DNA of 64,000 nucleotides, taken from positions 752,242-816,241 of the forward strand of contig NZ_JTJC03000002.1 of NCBI RefSeq assembly GCF_000817735.3, given 5' to 3'. Numbering within the stretch: the stretch's first letter is position 1; each line of letters opens with the position of its first letter. This document shows positions 27,574 to 37,400 of the stretch, piece after piece. Source of the stretch: Scytonema millei VB511283 (GTDB taxonomy: Bacteria > Cyanobacteriota > Cyanobacteriia > Cyanobacteriales > Chroococcidiopsidaceae). A program made the position numbers and the translations under genes. The notes beneath the pieces were generated by a model. It saw only the letters and a program-made list of their open reading frames with translations, did no database searches and was not told the origin of the DNA.

Positions 27574-29181
27574 TTAACTAACGACAAGGGGACTAAAAAC
27601 AACCCAAAATACCAAGACGATCGCGGCAAGGATAAAACTCGATCTAACATTGAGATTGTGCGATCGATGCGAACCAGCAAACTTCTCCAACTCTGCATCT
27701 GAGTGCTGGAAGATTTCTAGTTGTCTCTGGTTCGGTGCAGCACTGGTTAAACTGACAAGTACCAAAATGGCAATAGAAATGACAAACAGCAGAATCGCGA
27801 AGTGTAAGAAGTTAATCGTGGCATAGGCTACCAAAGGTCGCCAAGTTATCCAACCTGCTTTTACGGCGATTTCGGCGATAAATCGAATCGCACCCAAAAT
27901 AAAACCAGTAATTAAGGTATTGAAAGCCGCCCTACCAGTAGCGCGTTTCCACAATATCCCCATCAAGAAGACAGCTGCAATCGGTGGCGAAACGTAGGCT
28001 TGTACTGACTGGAGATAGACATAAAGCTGATTGCTCATCAACCCGATAAAGGGGAGCCATAGCAAACCAGTCACTACCAGTAGAATAGTCGAAATTTGTC
28101 CGGCTCGCACTAACTCGCGATCGCTTGCCTCTGGTTTCCATTTTTGGTAGAAGTCCATCACGACTAGCGTGGAACTACTATTAAAGACGCTGGAAAGAGA
28201 ACTCATCAACGCCGCCAGCAACCCAGCTACCACTAATCCTTTAATTCCAGGCGGGAGGAGATTATTCACCATCGTGGCATATATCCGGTCTGGTTCCACG
28301 TCGGGAAACAGAATTCTCCCGGCGATACCTGGTAAAACGAGGATGAATACGGGTAGGAGTTTTAAAAATCCGGCAAAAATTGTCGATCGCCTGGCAACTT
28401 CAATATTAGGTGCGGCAAGGGTGCGTTGGACGATCATTTGGTCTGTACACCAATACCATAAACCTAAGATGGGTGCGCCGAATAAAATTCCCGTCCAAGG
28501 AAAATCGGGATGGTTGATGTCTTTCCACAAACTAAAGAAGTTGGGATCGACTTTTTGATACAAAGCACCAAAACCACCCACATCAATAATCGCCGTCGCA
28601 GTCAGGAAAATTCCCCCAGCAATCAAAACAAATGCTTGGAAGAAATCAGTGTAAATGACTGCCCTTAAACCGCCAAAAATTGTATACGCACCCGTGGCTA
28701 CAATTAAGGCGATCGCGCCTAGCCAAATATTCCAGCCTAAAATTGTTTGCAGAACGATCGCCCCTGCATAAACTGCTACGCTAATTTTTGTAAAGACATA
28801 AGCAATTAATGAAATTGCGGATAGATAGGTGCGGCACTGACGATTAAACCGCCTTTCTAAAAACTCCGGCATCGTAAATACACCAGTGCGGAGATAGAAC
28901 GGCACAAATAGCCAGCCTAATAGCAACAGCATAAAACAGGCAATCCATTCAAATTGCCCTACTGCTAAACCAGAACTAGCACCGCTACCCGCTAATCCAA
29001 TGAAGTGTTCGGCAGAAATATTGCTAGCAAATAAACTCGCACCAATTGCTGCCCAACCAATACTTCCACCGCCCAAAAAATATGATTTGCTAGTCGCTAA
29101 ACTTTTCTGACTCGACCAATAACCAATCGCCGCTACACCTACAAAGTAAGCAACGAGAAACACGATATCTATAGCAGCCAC
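27574..29181 (-). CDS. Sodium/sugar symporter (SGLT-like, SSS family)
   Basis: A 535-residue carrier with about 14 transmembrane helices. The SSS core shows GYWSSQKSLATSKSYFLGGG, FASNISAEHFIGLAGSGA and the FGGLRAVIYTDFFQAFVLI segment typical of SGLT1/vSGLT-type sodium-sugar symporters. It is clearly distinct from the ActP-like symporter at 15605. The likely job is Na+-driven uptake of glucose or a related sugar or inositol. It lies convergent to a sugar ABC permease, which hints at sugar handling but does not prove a shared substrate. Confidence 0.88.
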   Translation of the reverse strand: MAAIDIVFLVAYFVGVAAIGYWSSQKSLATSKSYFLGGGSIGWAAIGASLFASNISAEHFIGLAGSGASSGLAVGQFEWIACFMLLLLGWLFVPFYLRTGVFTMPEFLERRFNRQCRTYLSAISLIAYVFTKISVAVYAGAIVLQTILGWNIWLGAIALIVATGAYTIFGGLRAVIYTDFFQAFVLIAGGIFLTATAIIDVGGFGALYQKVDPNFFSLWKDINHPDFPWTGILFGAPILGLWYWCTDQMIVQRTLAAPNIEVARRSTIFAGFLKLLPVFILVLPGIAGRILFPDVEPDRIYATMVNNLLPPGIKGLVVAGLLAALMSSLSSVFNSSSTLVVMDFYQKWKPEASDRELVRAGQISTILLVVTGLLWLPFIGLMSNQLYVYLQSVQAYVSPPIAAVFLMGILWKRATGRAAFNTLITGFILGAIRFIAEIAVKAGWITWRPLVAYATINFLHFAILLFVISIAILVLVSLTSAAPNQRQLEIFQHSDAELEKFAGSHRSHNLNVRSSFILAAIVLVFWVVFSPLVVS

Positions 29182-29665
29182 CGTCTTCTCCTACAATTTT
29201 TAATTTTTTTAGCTAAACGTTGAACGAAAAGTTTTGTGAAGAAAAATTAAGAAGTAGGGGCGGGAATGCTCCGAGCGCCTACTTCCTGGTTTTCTCGTAG
29301 TTTGTCGATCCCTAGCTGCAAAAAGCTGTAATTTTCAGTGAAAACTAAATTTTGTTTAATTGTTATCAGTCGTGGGTTAGATATTTTCTTAATACCTAAA
29401 AACTCCTAATAATTAATCGTAGAAATAATTTGTGCTTTCTAGCAAATTAATTTAGAATTTGTAACCAATTTCTTGAACTTTTCTTAAGTCAATCCAAACT
29501 CATCCGTAAGATATATGACTATAGCTAGATGCTCGGTGATATTCTTAATTTATGAAGATGTAATGCTGCTAAAAAACAGCTATTGTTGAGCCTAAAGGTT
29601 TTCTCTTTAGACCAAATAAAAGCAGAGTAAAATTTTTTGTAAAAAATAAAGTGAGTGGCGAACGG
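29182..29665. other. Upstream region of the porin gene
   Basis: A 469-bp AT-rich gap between the divergent symporter and porin. There is no STRR array except a diverged GTAGGGGCG half-repeat at 29256-29285. I looked for a Fur-type box and saw no convincing one. It probably holds the porin promoter and a long 5' leader. Confidence 0.5.
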
Positions 29666-31258
29666 ATGAACAAAAAATTGCCGCACGCTAGATTGTTTCT
29701 GGCTGTGAATTTAGTAGCGGCTTTAGTAGGAATGAGTGCGGAAACTACCTTAGCATTGCCGCTAGAAAATAATATGGCTCAAGTTACGTCAGTCTCTCAA
29801 CTATCTGACGTGCAACCGACAGATTGGGCATTTCAAGCGTTGCAATCTTTGGTAGAAAGATATGGTTGCATTGCGGGATATCCCGATGGAACGTATCGAG
29901 GAAATCGTGCTTTGACCCGCTATGAATTTGCCGCAGGATTGAATGCTTGTTTAGATCGAGTCAACGAACTAATCGCTACAGCTAGTGCAGATGTAGTGAC
30001 GAAAGAAGACTTAGCAACATTACAACGATTGCAAACAGAATTTGGTACAGAACTGGCAACTTTGCGCGGTCGAGTTGATAGTTTAGAAGCACAAACAGCA
30101 GAATTAGAAGCCAATCAATTTTCGACGACGACAAAACTTAATGTCAGTTTAATTACAGCAATTACAGATACATTTGGCGATCGCATAGCCGGAAATGAGG
30201 ACGATTCTAATACGATATTCGGCTATCGTTCGCGGATGAATTTCGAGACGAGTTTTACCGGACGAGATTTACTGCGGACTCGTTTGGAATTTGGTAACTT
30301 TGGCGATATGGAAGACGTGTCGGGTACGAACATGACACGGCTTAACTTCGATACAAACACCGATAACGATGTAACTGTACCGCACCTGTTATACCGCTTT
30401 CCCGTGGGTTCCAACCTCACCTTTACTGTAGGTCCCGCCGGAGTCGGTTACACCGATATTACCGATACCCTGACCCCTCCTAGCATTGCTGATGACAGCA
30501 GAGGTATTCCCTCTCTGTTTGGCGAGTACAGTCCCCTGTATCGTCGTGGTGGTGGTGGTGCGGCGGTGAATTGGGAGATTGCCGAGAGTTTAACTTTGAC
30601 TCTAGGATATTTGGCTGGTAGTCCCAGCGATCCTGGCGATGGTGCTGGTTTATTTAACGGTACGTATCACGCCTTAGCACAACTTGCTGTTGATGGCGAT
30701 TGGGGTGCGGCTGGAATTGCTTACTCGCGCAGTTATAACCCTGCGGGAGTAGTGGATCTCACTGGTAGTACGGGTAGTTTGCTAGCTAGCGAACCATTTG
30801 GAGACGATATTGCGACATCCGCAGACATCTTTGCTTTTCAAGGTTTTTATCGCTTTTCACCCAAGTTTCAACTACATGGTTGGGTAGGTTACATTAGTGC
30901 GAGTGCTAATGGTTCGGGTTTGAGTGCGATCGCCGATGGTAGCGGGGGTACGATTACTAGTACTGTTGAAGATGGGGATAGTGCGGATCTCTGGTATGGT
31001 GCAGTAGGTTTAACTTTCCCAGATGTGGGGGGTGAAGGTAATCTACCAGGAATTTTGGTTGGCTTGCCTCCTAGAGTTACAGATAGCGACGTGCGCGATG
31101 AAGACGATACTTCCTATCACGTTGAGGCTTTTTACCGTTTTCAAGTTAACGATTACATTTCTGTGACTCCTGGTTTTTGGGTAGTTTTTAATCCTGAAAA
31201 TAACAGTGACAATAGCAATCAATATGTTGGGGTGATTCGGACGAGTTTCAATTTTTAA
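29666..31258 (+). CDS. Iron-uptake-type outer-membrane porin (SLH + OprB)
   Basis: A 530-residue outer-membrane protein. The signal peptide (from the ATG at 29666, ending near TLALP) is followed by an SLH domain (PTDWAFQALQSLVERYGCIAGY and GTYRGNRALTRYEFAAGL) that binds cell-wall pyruvylated polymer. A coiled-coil (LQRLQTEFGTELATLRGRVDSLEAQ) spans the periplasm. The C-terminal 370 residues form an OprB-like 16-strand barrel ending in VIRTSFNF, with the terminal Phe needed for assembly. Such SLH-porins dominate cyanobacterial outer membranes and some carry iron. A GTG five codons upstream is an alternative start. Confidence 0.9.
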   Translation: MNKKLPHARLFLAVNLVAALVGMSAETTLALPLENNMAQVTSVSQLSDVQPTDWAFQALQSLVERYGCIAGYPDGTYRGNRALTRYEFAAGLNACLDRVNELIATASADVVTKEDLATLQRLQTEFGTELATLRGRVDSLEAQTAELEANQFSTTTKLNVSLITAITDTFGDRIAGNEDDSNTIFGYRSRMNFETSFTGRDLLRTRLEFGNFGDMEDVSGTNMTRLNFDTNTDNDVTVPHLLYRFPVGSNLTFTVGPAGVGYTDITDTLTPPSIADDSRGIPSLFGEYSPLYRRGGGGAAVNWEIAESLTLTLGYLAGSPSDPGDGAGLFNGTYHALAQLAVDGDWGAAGIAYSRSYNPAGVVDLTGSTGSLLASEPFGDDIATSADIFAFQGFYRFSPKFQLHGWVGYISASANGSGLSAIADGSGGTITSTVEDGDSADLWYGAVGLTFPDVGGEGNLPGILVGLPPRVTDSDVRDEDDTSYHVEAFYRFQVNDYISVTPGFWVVFNPENNSDNSNQYVGVIRTSFNF

Positions 31259-31270
31259 GATCCATATTAT

Positions 31271-31333
31271 TGTAGGGGCGGGTTTATTGAGGAATTCCTG
31301 TAGGTATGAAGATCTCTAGTAAAACCCGCCCTT
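31271..31333. repeat. GGGGCGGGTTT inverted-repeat element
   Basis: TGTAGGGGCGGGTTT and AAAACCCGCCC bracket about 35 bases, forming a stem-loop after the porin stop. Related elements stand at 23991, 55290 and 61279. Confidence 0.7.
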
Positions 31334-31409
31334 TGGATATGATGATGTTTTGCACTGCATAAATTAGTACAATGAATAAACACATTGCACCAAGAGAGTT
31401 TGGGTATCT

Positions 31410-31640
31410 ATGACACTTGAACAACTTGAAGCCGAAGTTCTTGCACTTCCAAAAGATTCTCAAATAATGTTACTAGCCCGACTACTTGAGCATTTGGGAC
31501 AAACCAGTGACATTGACACAGAGGTTGCAAACATTTGGATTGAGGAGGCTGAAAAGCGCGATTTAGCCATGAATGCAGAGCAAATTGTTGGTATTCCTGC
31601 TGAAGAAGTTTTTCAACGAATTCGAGCGTCTTTGCAATGA
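31410..31640 (+). CDS. Addiction-module antitoxin-type protein
   Basis: A 76-residue acidic protein of the putative addiction-module component family (TIGR02574/PF09720 type). It shows the family pattern EVLALPKDSQIMLLARLLEHL, the stretch IDTEVANIWIEEAEKRD and the ending IPAEEVFQRIRASL. It is expected to bind and neutralise the toxin encoded next; its stop overlaps the toxin start by four bases (ATGA). The pair has its own promoter region and a strong terminator. Confidence 0.88.
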   Translation: MTLEQLEAEVLALPKDSQIMLLARLLEHLGQTSDIDTEVANIWIEEAEKRDLAMNAEQIVGIPAEEVFQRIRASLQ

Positions 31641-31933
31641 CAAATGCCGTATTTCATCCGTTGGCAGAGCAAGAAGTAATTGACGCAGCAGCCTACTATG
31701 AAGAACAGAGTAAAGGTCTTGGACTATCGTATTTATCAGAAGTAGAACATGCAATCAATTTTCTCATACGCTATCTCGAAGCAGGATCGGTAGTTCGAGG
31801 TTCTATTCGTCGGTTAATTTTACCAAAGTTTCCTTATTCACTCTTGTACCGTATACTTGCCGAGAATCGAATTCGGATTTTAGCTGTAGCACATCATAAA
31901 CGTAAGCCGCAGTACTGGAATAGTCGAGAGTAG
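31637..31933 (+). CDS. ParE/RelE-type toxin
   Basis: A 98-residue basic protein of the RelE/ParE superfamily. It has FHPLAEQEVIDAAAYYEEQSKGLG at the start, the typical strand RRLILPKFPYSLLYRI and an ending VAHHKRKPQYW, as in ParE-like toxins partnered with the short acidic antitoxin family. It overlaps the antitoxin by ATGA, so the two are translationally coupled. Whether it attacks gyrase or mRNA cannot be told from sequence. Confidence 0.88.
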   Translation: MTNAVFHPLAEQEVIDAAAYYEEQSKGLGLSYLSEVEHAINFLIRYLEAGSVVRGSIRRLILPKFPYSLLYRILAENRIRILAVAHHKRKPQYWNSRE

Positions 31934-31980
31934 CTACGTTTTAAAGTATCTCAATCAGAAGTCAAAGCGATCGCGCCTAT

Positions 31981-32022
31981 ACGCAAAGATACTAAGAGTT
32001 AACTTGGTGTCTTTGCGTTTTT
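31981..32022 (+). terminator. Strong intrinsic terminator of the toxin-antitoxin operon
   Basis: The arm ACGCAAAGATACTAAG pairs with CTTGGTGTCTTTGCGT over 16 pairs (two G-U) around AGTTAA and is followed by five T residues. Confidence 0.88.
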
Positions 32023-32128
32023 GCATATTAATTGTTAGTAGCTATTTGCCTTATGGGAATACTGAGTGAGGATGCGATCGCATTACTTCTCTTAATGTCC
32101 AAACTAATATTATTCCACTCACTCATAG

Positions 32129-32147
32129 CCCCCCTTTTTAAGGGGGG
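32129..32147 (-). terminator. C6/G6 hairpin after glcD
   Basis: CCCCCCTT and AAGGGGGG form a perfect stem 20 bases past the glcD stop. It is the same element as at 26519-26537. Confidence 0.55.
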
Positions 32148-32166
32148 TTGGGGGGATCTCGCGGAT

Positions 32167-33639
32167 CTAAAATCTCTCAACCCCAGCAAACTCTTTAATA
32201 TCAGTCATCTTAGCTGCTTCCCCACAAGTGCGCGGAGTCGGAAAGATCTTACCAGGATTAGCTAAACCTTTTGGGTTAATCGCCTCCCTAACATATTGCA
32301 TCGTTTCCAAATCTGCCTCGGTAAACATATCGGGCATAAAACATTTCTTATCTGCACCAATACCGTGTTCGCCGGAAATACTACCACCAACTTTAACGCA
32401 GAGTTTCAGGATCTCTCCGCCTAATTCTTCGACTTGGTGCAAAGCCCCTGGTACGGAATTATCATACAAAATTAACGGGTGAAGATTACCATCACCCGCA
32501 TGAAATACGTTCGCAATCCGATAACCATATTGCTGACTTAAATTTTCAATTTCTTGTAAAACGAATGGTAATTGAGTACGCGGAATCACCCCATCTTGGA
32601 CGTAGTAATCAGGGCTGAGATGTCCGGCAGCGGCAAATGCTGCTTTGCGTCCTTTCCACAACTTGAGGCGCGTTTCAGAATCGCTGGCTGTGGTAATTCC
32701 CCTCGCCCCATTTTTCAAACAAATATCGCTAATCAGCTGTTTAGTTTCTGCAACTTCTACAGCTATGCCGTCAATTTCTACTAACAAGATTGCCGTGGCA
32801 TCTCTGGGATAACAACCCGTGGCAACCACATCTTCTACAGCATTAATGCTGAGGTTATCCATCATTTCCATCCCAGCTGGAATAATTCCCGCACTGATGA
32901 TGTCTGAAACCGCCGCCCCTGCTGCCTCTACGCTGGTAAAATCGGCAAGCAGAACGCAAATTGATTCGGCTGATTTGAGAATCCGTAGCGTAATTTCGGT
33001 AGCAATTCCCAACGTTCCCTCGGAACCGACAAATACGCCTGTAAGATCGTAACCGGGCATTTCTGGTACTTGTCCGCCCAAATCGACAATCGAACCATCG
33101 GGGGTGACGACTTTTAAACCTAAAACGTGGTTGGTAGTGACACCGTATTTAAGACAATGTACTCCACCAGAATTCTCGGCAACATTCCCGCCCACCGAAC
33201 AGATAATCTGACTGGAAGGATCGGGGGCGTAGTAAAATCCATCACCGCTAACTGCTTGCGTCACCCAGTTGTTAATCACACCTGGCTGTACCACAACTTG
33301 CTGATTTTCCAAATCTATGCTGAGGACTTGCCGCATCATTGAGGTGACGATTAACACGCAGTCTTCTATCGGTAATGCCCCACCAGATAAACCAGTACCG
33401 GAACCACGGGCAATGAAAGGAATATTATGGCGATCGCAAATCTTTACAACTTCCGCTACTTGTTCTGTCGTTCTTGGCAACACGACAACTGCGGGACGCT
33501 GGCGATAACTCGTTAACCCATCGCACTCATAAGTGATCAATTCCTCTCGACGCTGTACCACACCATTTTTGCCTAACACTGCTTCAAATTTTTTAATAAT
33601 TGTCTTCCAGTCACGCTGCTGCTTATCTTGGATTAGCAT
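32167..33639 (-). CDS. glcD: FAD-linked glycolate oxidase/dehydrogenase subunit GlcD
   Basis: A 490-residue flavoprotein of the VAO/PCMH family that oxidises glycolate (or D-lactate) to glyoxylate (or pyruvate). In cyanobacteria GlcD1-type enzymes remove photorespiratory glycolate. The FAD domain has PFIARGSGTGLSGGALP and CSVGGNVAENSGGVHCLKYG; the cap domain ends with SGEHGIG and NPKGLANPGKIF. ATG 33639 is preferred over a TTG five codons upstream. No glcE or glcF is adjacent, as usual in cyanobacteria. Confidence 0.93.
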   Translation of the reverse strand: MLIQDKQQRDWKTIIKKFEAVLGKNGVVQRREELITYECDGLTSYRQRPAVVVLPRTTEQVAEVVKICDRHNIPFIARGSGTGLSGGALPIEDCVLIVTSMMRQVLSIDLENQQVVVQPGVINNWVTQAVSGDGFYYAPDPSSQIICSVGGNVAENSGGVHCLKYGVTTNHVLGLKVVTPDGSIVDLGGQVPEMPGYDLTGVFVGSEGTLGIATEITLRILKSAESICVLLADFTSVEAAGAAVSDIISAGIIPAGMEMMDNLSINAVEDVVATGCYPRDATAILLVEIDGIAVEVAETKQLISDICLKNGARGITTASDSETRLKLWKGRKAAFAAAGHLSPDYYVQDGVIPRTQLPFVLQEIENLSQQYGYRIANVFHAGDGNLHPLILYDNSVPGALHQVEELGGEILKLCVKVGGSISGEHGIGADKKCFMPDMFTEADLETMQYVREAINPKGLANPGKIFPTPRTCGEAAKMTDIKEFAGVERF

Positions 33640-34185
33640 AGGGAATTCTCGCAAATTAAATTTATTTTTAAAACTGCTGGATACTGCAACTTAAAGATTG
33701 AAACTTCAGTGATGGCGGATAAAAAGTATCGTAGTGTTACTTAATTTGGATTGACTCCCTGCGATCGCCCTCTCCCATATTGTTACAGAAACTACAACCC
33801 ATAAAATTATCTGAATTCATCTTTGTTACAATTTTTTTTGTAACTTCGACTACTTTTCTATTCTCACTTGTCGAGAGCTTATTGACAAGCCAAGCCGAAG
33901 TCAAAAGTTAAAAGTCAAAAGTCAAAAGTCAAAAGTCAGAATTAGTTCTACGGTTAAACCCGCCCGTACAGAAGTCATATATATGGGTAGTTCCACAGTT
34001 TGTAGATAGCCAAATATCATTTCATCGTTAAATTCAACAATATTGATAGGTGAATCAGAGATAAATTTTATTGGGAAGTTACGCAATTTATAATTATCTG
34101 TACAGAAGATATCCGCGCGGATTTATGAAATGTCTTGCACCGAATGTGATAATATGTCCGGCTGAATGTTTCATCCAAAGATTGT
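33640..34185. other. Gene-free region upstream of glcD
   Basis: Part of an 820-bp region between glcD and smc. It contains AAAAGTC heptamer repeats at 33901-33938, a short CTTGTC...GACAAG stem near 33869-33893 and a half GGGCGGGTTT element at 33956-33975. The remainder is AT-rich with no supported gene. Confidence 0.6.
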
Positions 34186-34359
34186 ATGTCTTGGTGCTAC
34201 AAATACCTCACATTCTTGCTGTTAGCGATCGCCTTGTTGCCTTTGAATGCGAGCGCAGTATCATCCAGAGATATGACAACTAATGCCTCTGCAACCAAAA
34301 ATCTAAAATCCAAAATAGTAGCGAACGCCCTGATTTTGGTAAATATTTTCAACAAGTAG
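34186..34359 (+). CDS. Possible small exported peptide or gene remnant
   Basis: A 57-codon frame whose first half is a convincing signal peptide (YLTFLLLAIALLPLNASA). The second half is short, uncharacteristic and partly encoded by AAAATCTAAAATCC repeat-like DNA. It could be a real small exported protein or the 5' remnant of a larger gene broken by repeat insertion. There is no good ribosome site. Confidence 0.3.
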   Translation: MSWCYKYLTFLLLAIALLPLNASAVSSRDMTTNASATKNLKSKIVANALILVNIFNK

Positions 34360-34476
34360 GGGTCTAGGGTACATTTTTGCTGTAAGACCTGAAGCAATTG
34401 AATAATCTATGCTAACCTGTTGGGCATCCTGTCTTTGATACACTTGTTCCTCACACTCCTTCACTGACCAGCCTAC

Positions 34477-37400
34477 ATGGTTCATGTCAAGCGCGTAGAA
34501 CTCACGAACTTCAAATCCTTTGGTGGCACGACTAAAATTCCTTTGCTGCCAGGATTTACTGTTGTCTCAGGTCCCAACGGTTCCGGTAAATCTAATATTC
34601 TCGATGCTCTCCTGTTTTGCCTCGGTCTAGCAAGTTCTAGAGGGATGCGGGCGGAACGCCTACCCGATCTCGTCAACCACGACAAAGCCACACGGGGAAA
34701 ATCGGCAGTAGAAACGATTGTGACGGTGACTTTTGATTTAGAGGGAGCAGGGAGCAGGGAGCAGGAAGCAGAGGGAATAGAGGTTAATGGGAATGGACAT
34801 TATGTTGAGGATTTAGAAGACAAGGGGGACAAGGAAGACAAGGGAGACGAGGAAGATACATCCCTCACTCCTCACTCCTCACTCCTCACCCCTAATGAAT
34901 TGACGATTACGCGCCGCTTACGAGTGACTCAGCAGGGTTCGTATACGTCAACTTATTACATTAATGGTTCTACCTGTACTCAAACTGAGTTGCACGAACA
35001 ACTGAGTCAGATCCGCATTTATCCTGAAGGCTACAATGTCGTGCTGCAAGGGGACGTGACGAGTATCATTTCCATGCACTCGCGAGAACGACGAGAGATT
35101 ATTGACGAACTGGCGGGGGTAGCAAATTACGATCGCAAAATTATTCAGGCAAAAGAAACTTTAAATGAAGTTAAAGACAGGGAAGACCGCTATCGCATCG
35201 TTGAAACTGAATTAATTACGCAACGCGATCGCCTGTCTCACGATCGCATCCAAGCTGAGAAATATCAAAAGCTGAGAATAGAATACCAGCAAAAGCAGCA
35301 GTGGGAAATTGTTTTAGTCTGGCGATCGCTACAACAGCAACAAGAAAAGTTGGTGGCGGAAATTCAAACGGGCGATCGTACGCTAACTGAATTAACAACT
35401 CAACTTACTACCCTCAACACCCAAATTCAACAGGTAACGGCAGAATTAGACGCACTCAACGCACGGGTGAAGACTCTGGGGGAGGAAGAACTCTTATCTC
35501 TGCAATCAACTCTAGCCACCCAGGAAGCCGAACGGCGACAGCTACAAAATCGCCAAAGAGACTTGACAAATGCTTATGAAAATGCTGGGAATGCCTACAC
35601 GCAACAACAGTTAGAAATTCAACAACACCAAAATTCTCTGGTGCGGTTGCAACAGCAGCAACAGGAAATCGTTGCTCAACTCTCTACCCTGCGTCAACAA
35701 CGGGATGAGGCGCAACAAACCTTAGAACAAAGTCGTACAGAAGCTAGTGCAGTCGCCGATGCTTCCGATGCTTGGGTGCAACAACAAGCCGCTTTAAGCC
35801 GCCAAGTTGAATCTCTGCTGCAAACTGTAGAACCCCAGCGTACCGAACAAGCGCAATTAAAAGAGCGATCGGATCAATTAGAAAGGCAAATTCAAGAGCA
35901 AAGTCAGTTAATTCAAACTTTAGAGCCAGAGCTGGCGACAAAGCAAGCGCAGTTAACTGAATTAGAAACTCAATTATCAAGCCAAATCGAGCAAATTCAA
36001 TCTTTAGCCCAATCTTTAGCTGCGGCTGAAGCCGAGTTACAAATTCAACAGCAAACTCAAAATCGCCTACTCCAAGAACAAAGAGATAAACAGCGTCAGT
36101 TGGATAAGTTGGAGGCGCAGTCTCAAGCCTTGCAGGAAACTCAAGGGACTTTTGCCACAAAAATTTTGCTGCAATCAGGTTTAAGCGGGATTTGTGGTTT
36201 GGTAGCCCAACTCGGTAAAGTCGAACCTCGGTATCAACTGGCTTTAGAAATTGCGGCTGGGGCGCGGTTGGGACAATTGGTAGTAGAGGATGATGGCGTA
36301 GCGGCTTCGGGGATTGAGATCCTGAAGCAAAAACGAGGCGGAAGGGTAACGTTTTTACCCCTAAATAAAATTCAAGCCCCGCGATTTTCCCCAGCTTCGG
36401 GGATGCGCTATGCCAATGGTTATATCGACTATGCGATTAATTTAATTGAATGCGATCGCCGCTATCAAGATATTTTTGGTTATGTTTTCGGTAGTACGGT
36501 TGTTTTTGCGGATTTGCAATCGGCGCGTTCTCATTTAGGGCAATATCGGATCGTCACCTTAGCAGGAGAATTGTTAGAAACCAGTGGGGCGATGACTGGG
36601 GGTAGTATCAGCCAGCAAAATTCCAGTTTGCATTTCGGTACGAGCGATGCTACTGAATCGCAGGAAGTTATAGAGTTAAGAAATCGCTTGCAGGAAATCG
36701 ATCGCATTTTAGCTCGGTGTGGTGAATCGATTGGTAATTTAGCAGCTAAAACTAAAAATCTATCTCAAGAGTTAACAGAAGCGAAGACCAAACAAAGAGA
36801 AAATAATCTCCTGAAGGATCAATTACAAAAAGAAATTCGCAAGCTAATTCAACAAGTGGAAACTGGGCAATCGCAACTGGCTCAGAACACAAAACAACTA
36901 TCTACGGTACAAGCTAGATTAGAAACTTTAGAACGAGATTTACCCGTTCAAGAAGAACAATTACAACAACTACGTCAAGCTTTAGTGGAGTTGGAACAAG
37001 CTCAAACTAACAGTCAGTGGCAGCAAATTCAAGCCACAATTAGACAGCAAGAACAGGAATTACAAACTAGAATCGAGATAGTTCGTAACGCCGAACAGCA
37101 ATTGAAAGATATAGAAAATCAAACTCAAAGATTGCACGAGAAAATTCAAGAATGCGAAGTGCGATCGCGAGACTACCAACAGCAGCAACAAGAAAATCAA
37201 GCACAGCAAGCTGCTGTCAAGGCTCAATTGCAGGAAATTAGCGAACATTTAAAACAGATCCATACATCCTTGAAAGAAATCGAACAGCGGATGACGGCGG
37301 AAAGACAAGAACGCGATCGCGCCGAACAAAAGCTGCGGGAACTGCATTTAAACCAACAACAGGTAGAATGGCAACAGCAGAAGTTGCAAGAAACGCAAAC

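Noticed and set aside
34071-34283. 70-codon frame upstream of smc
   Set aside because: Poor composition and no ribosome site; the overlapping frame with a signal peptide is the better candidate.
35744-36160. Antisense frame of 138 codons within smc
   Set aside because: It mirrors the Gln-rich coiled coil and has no independent support.
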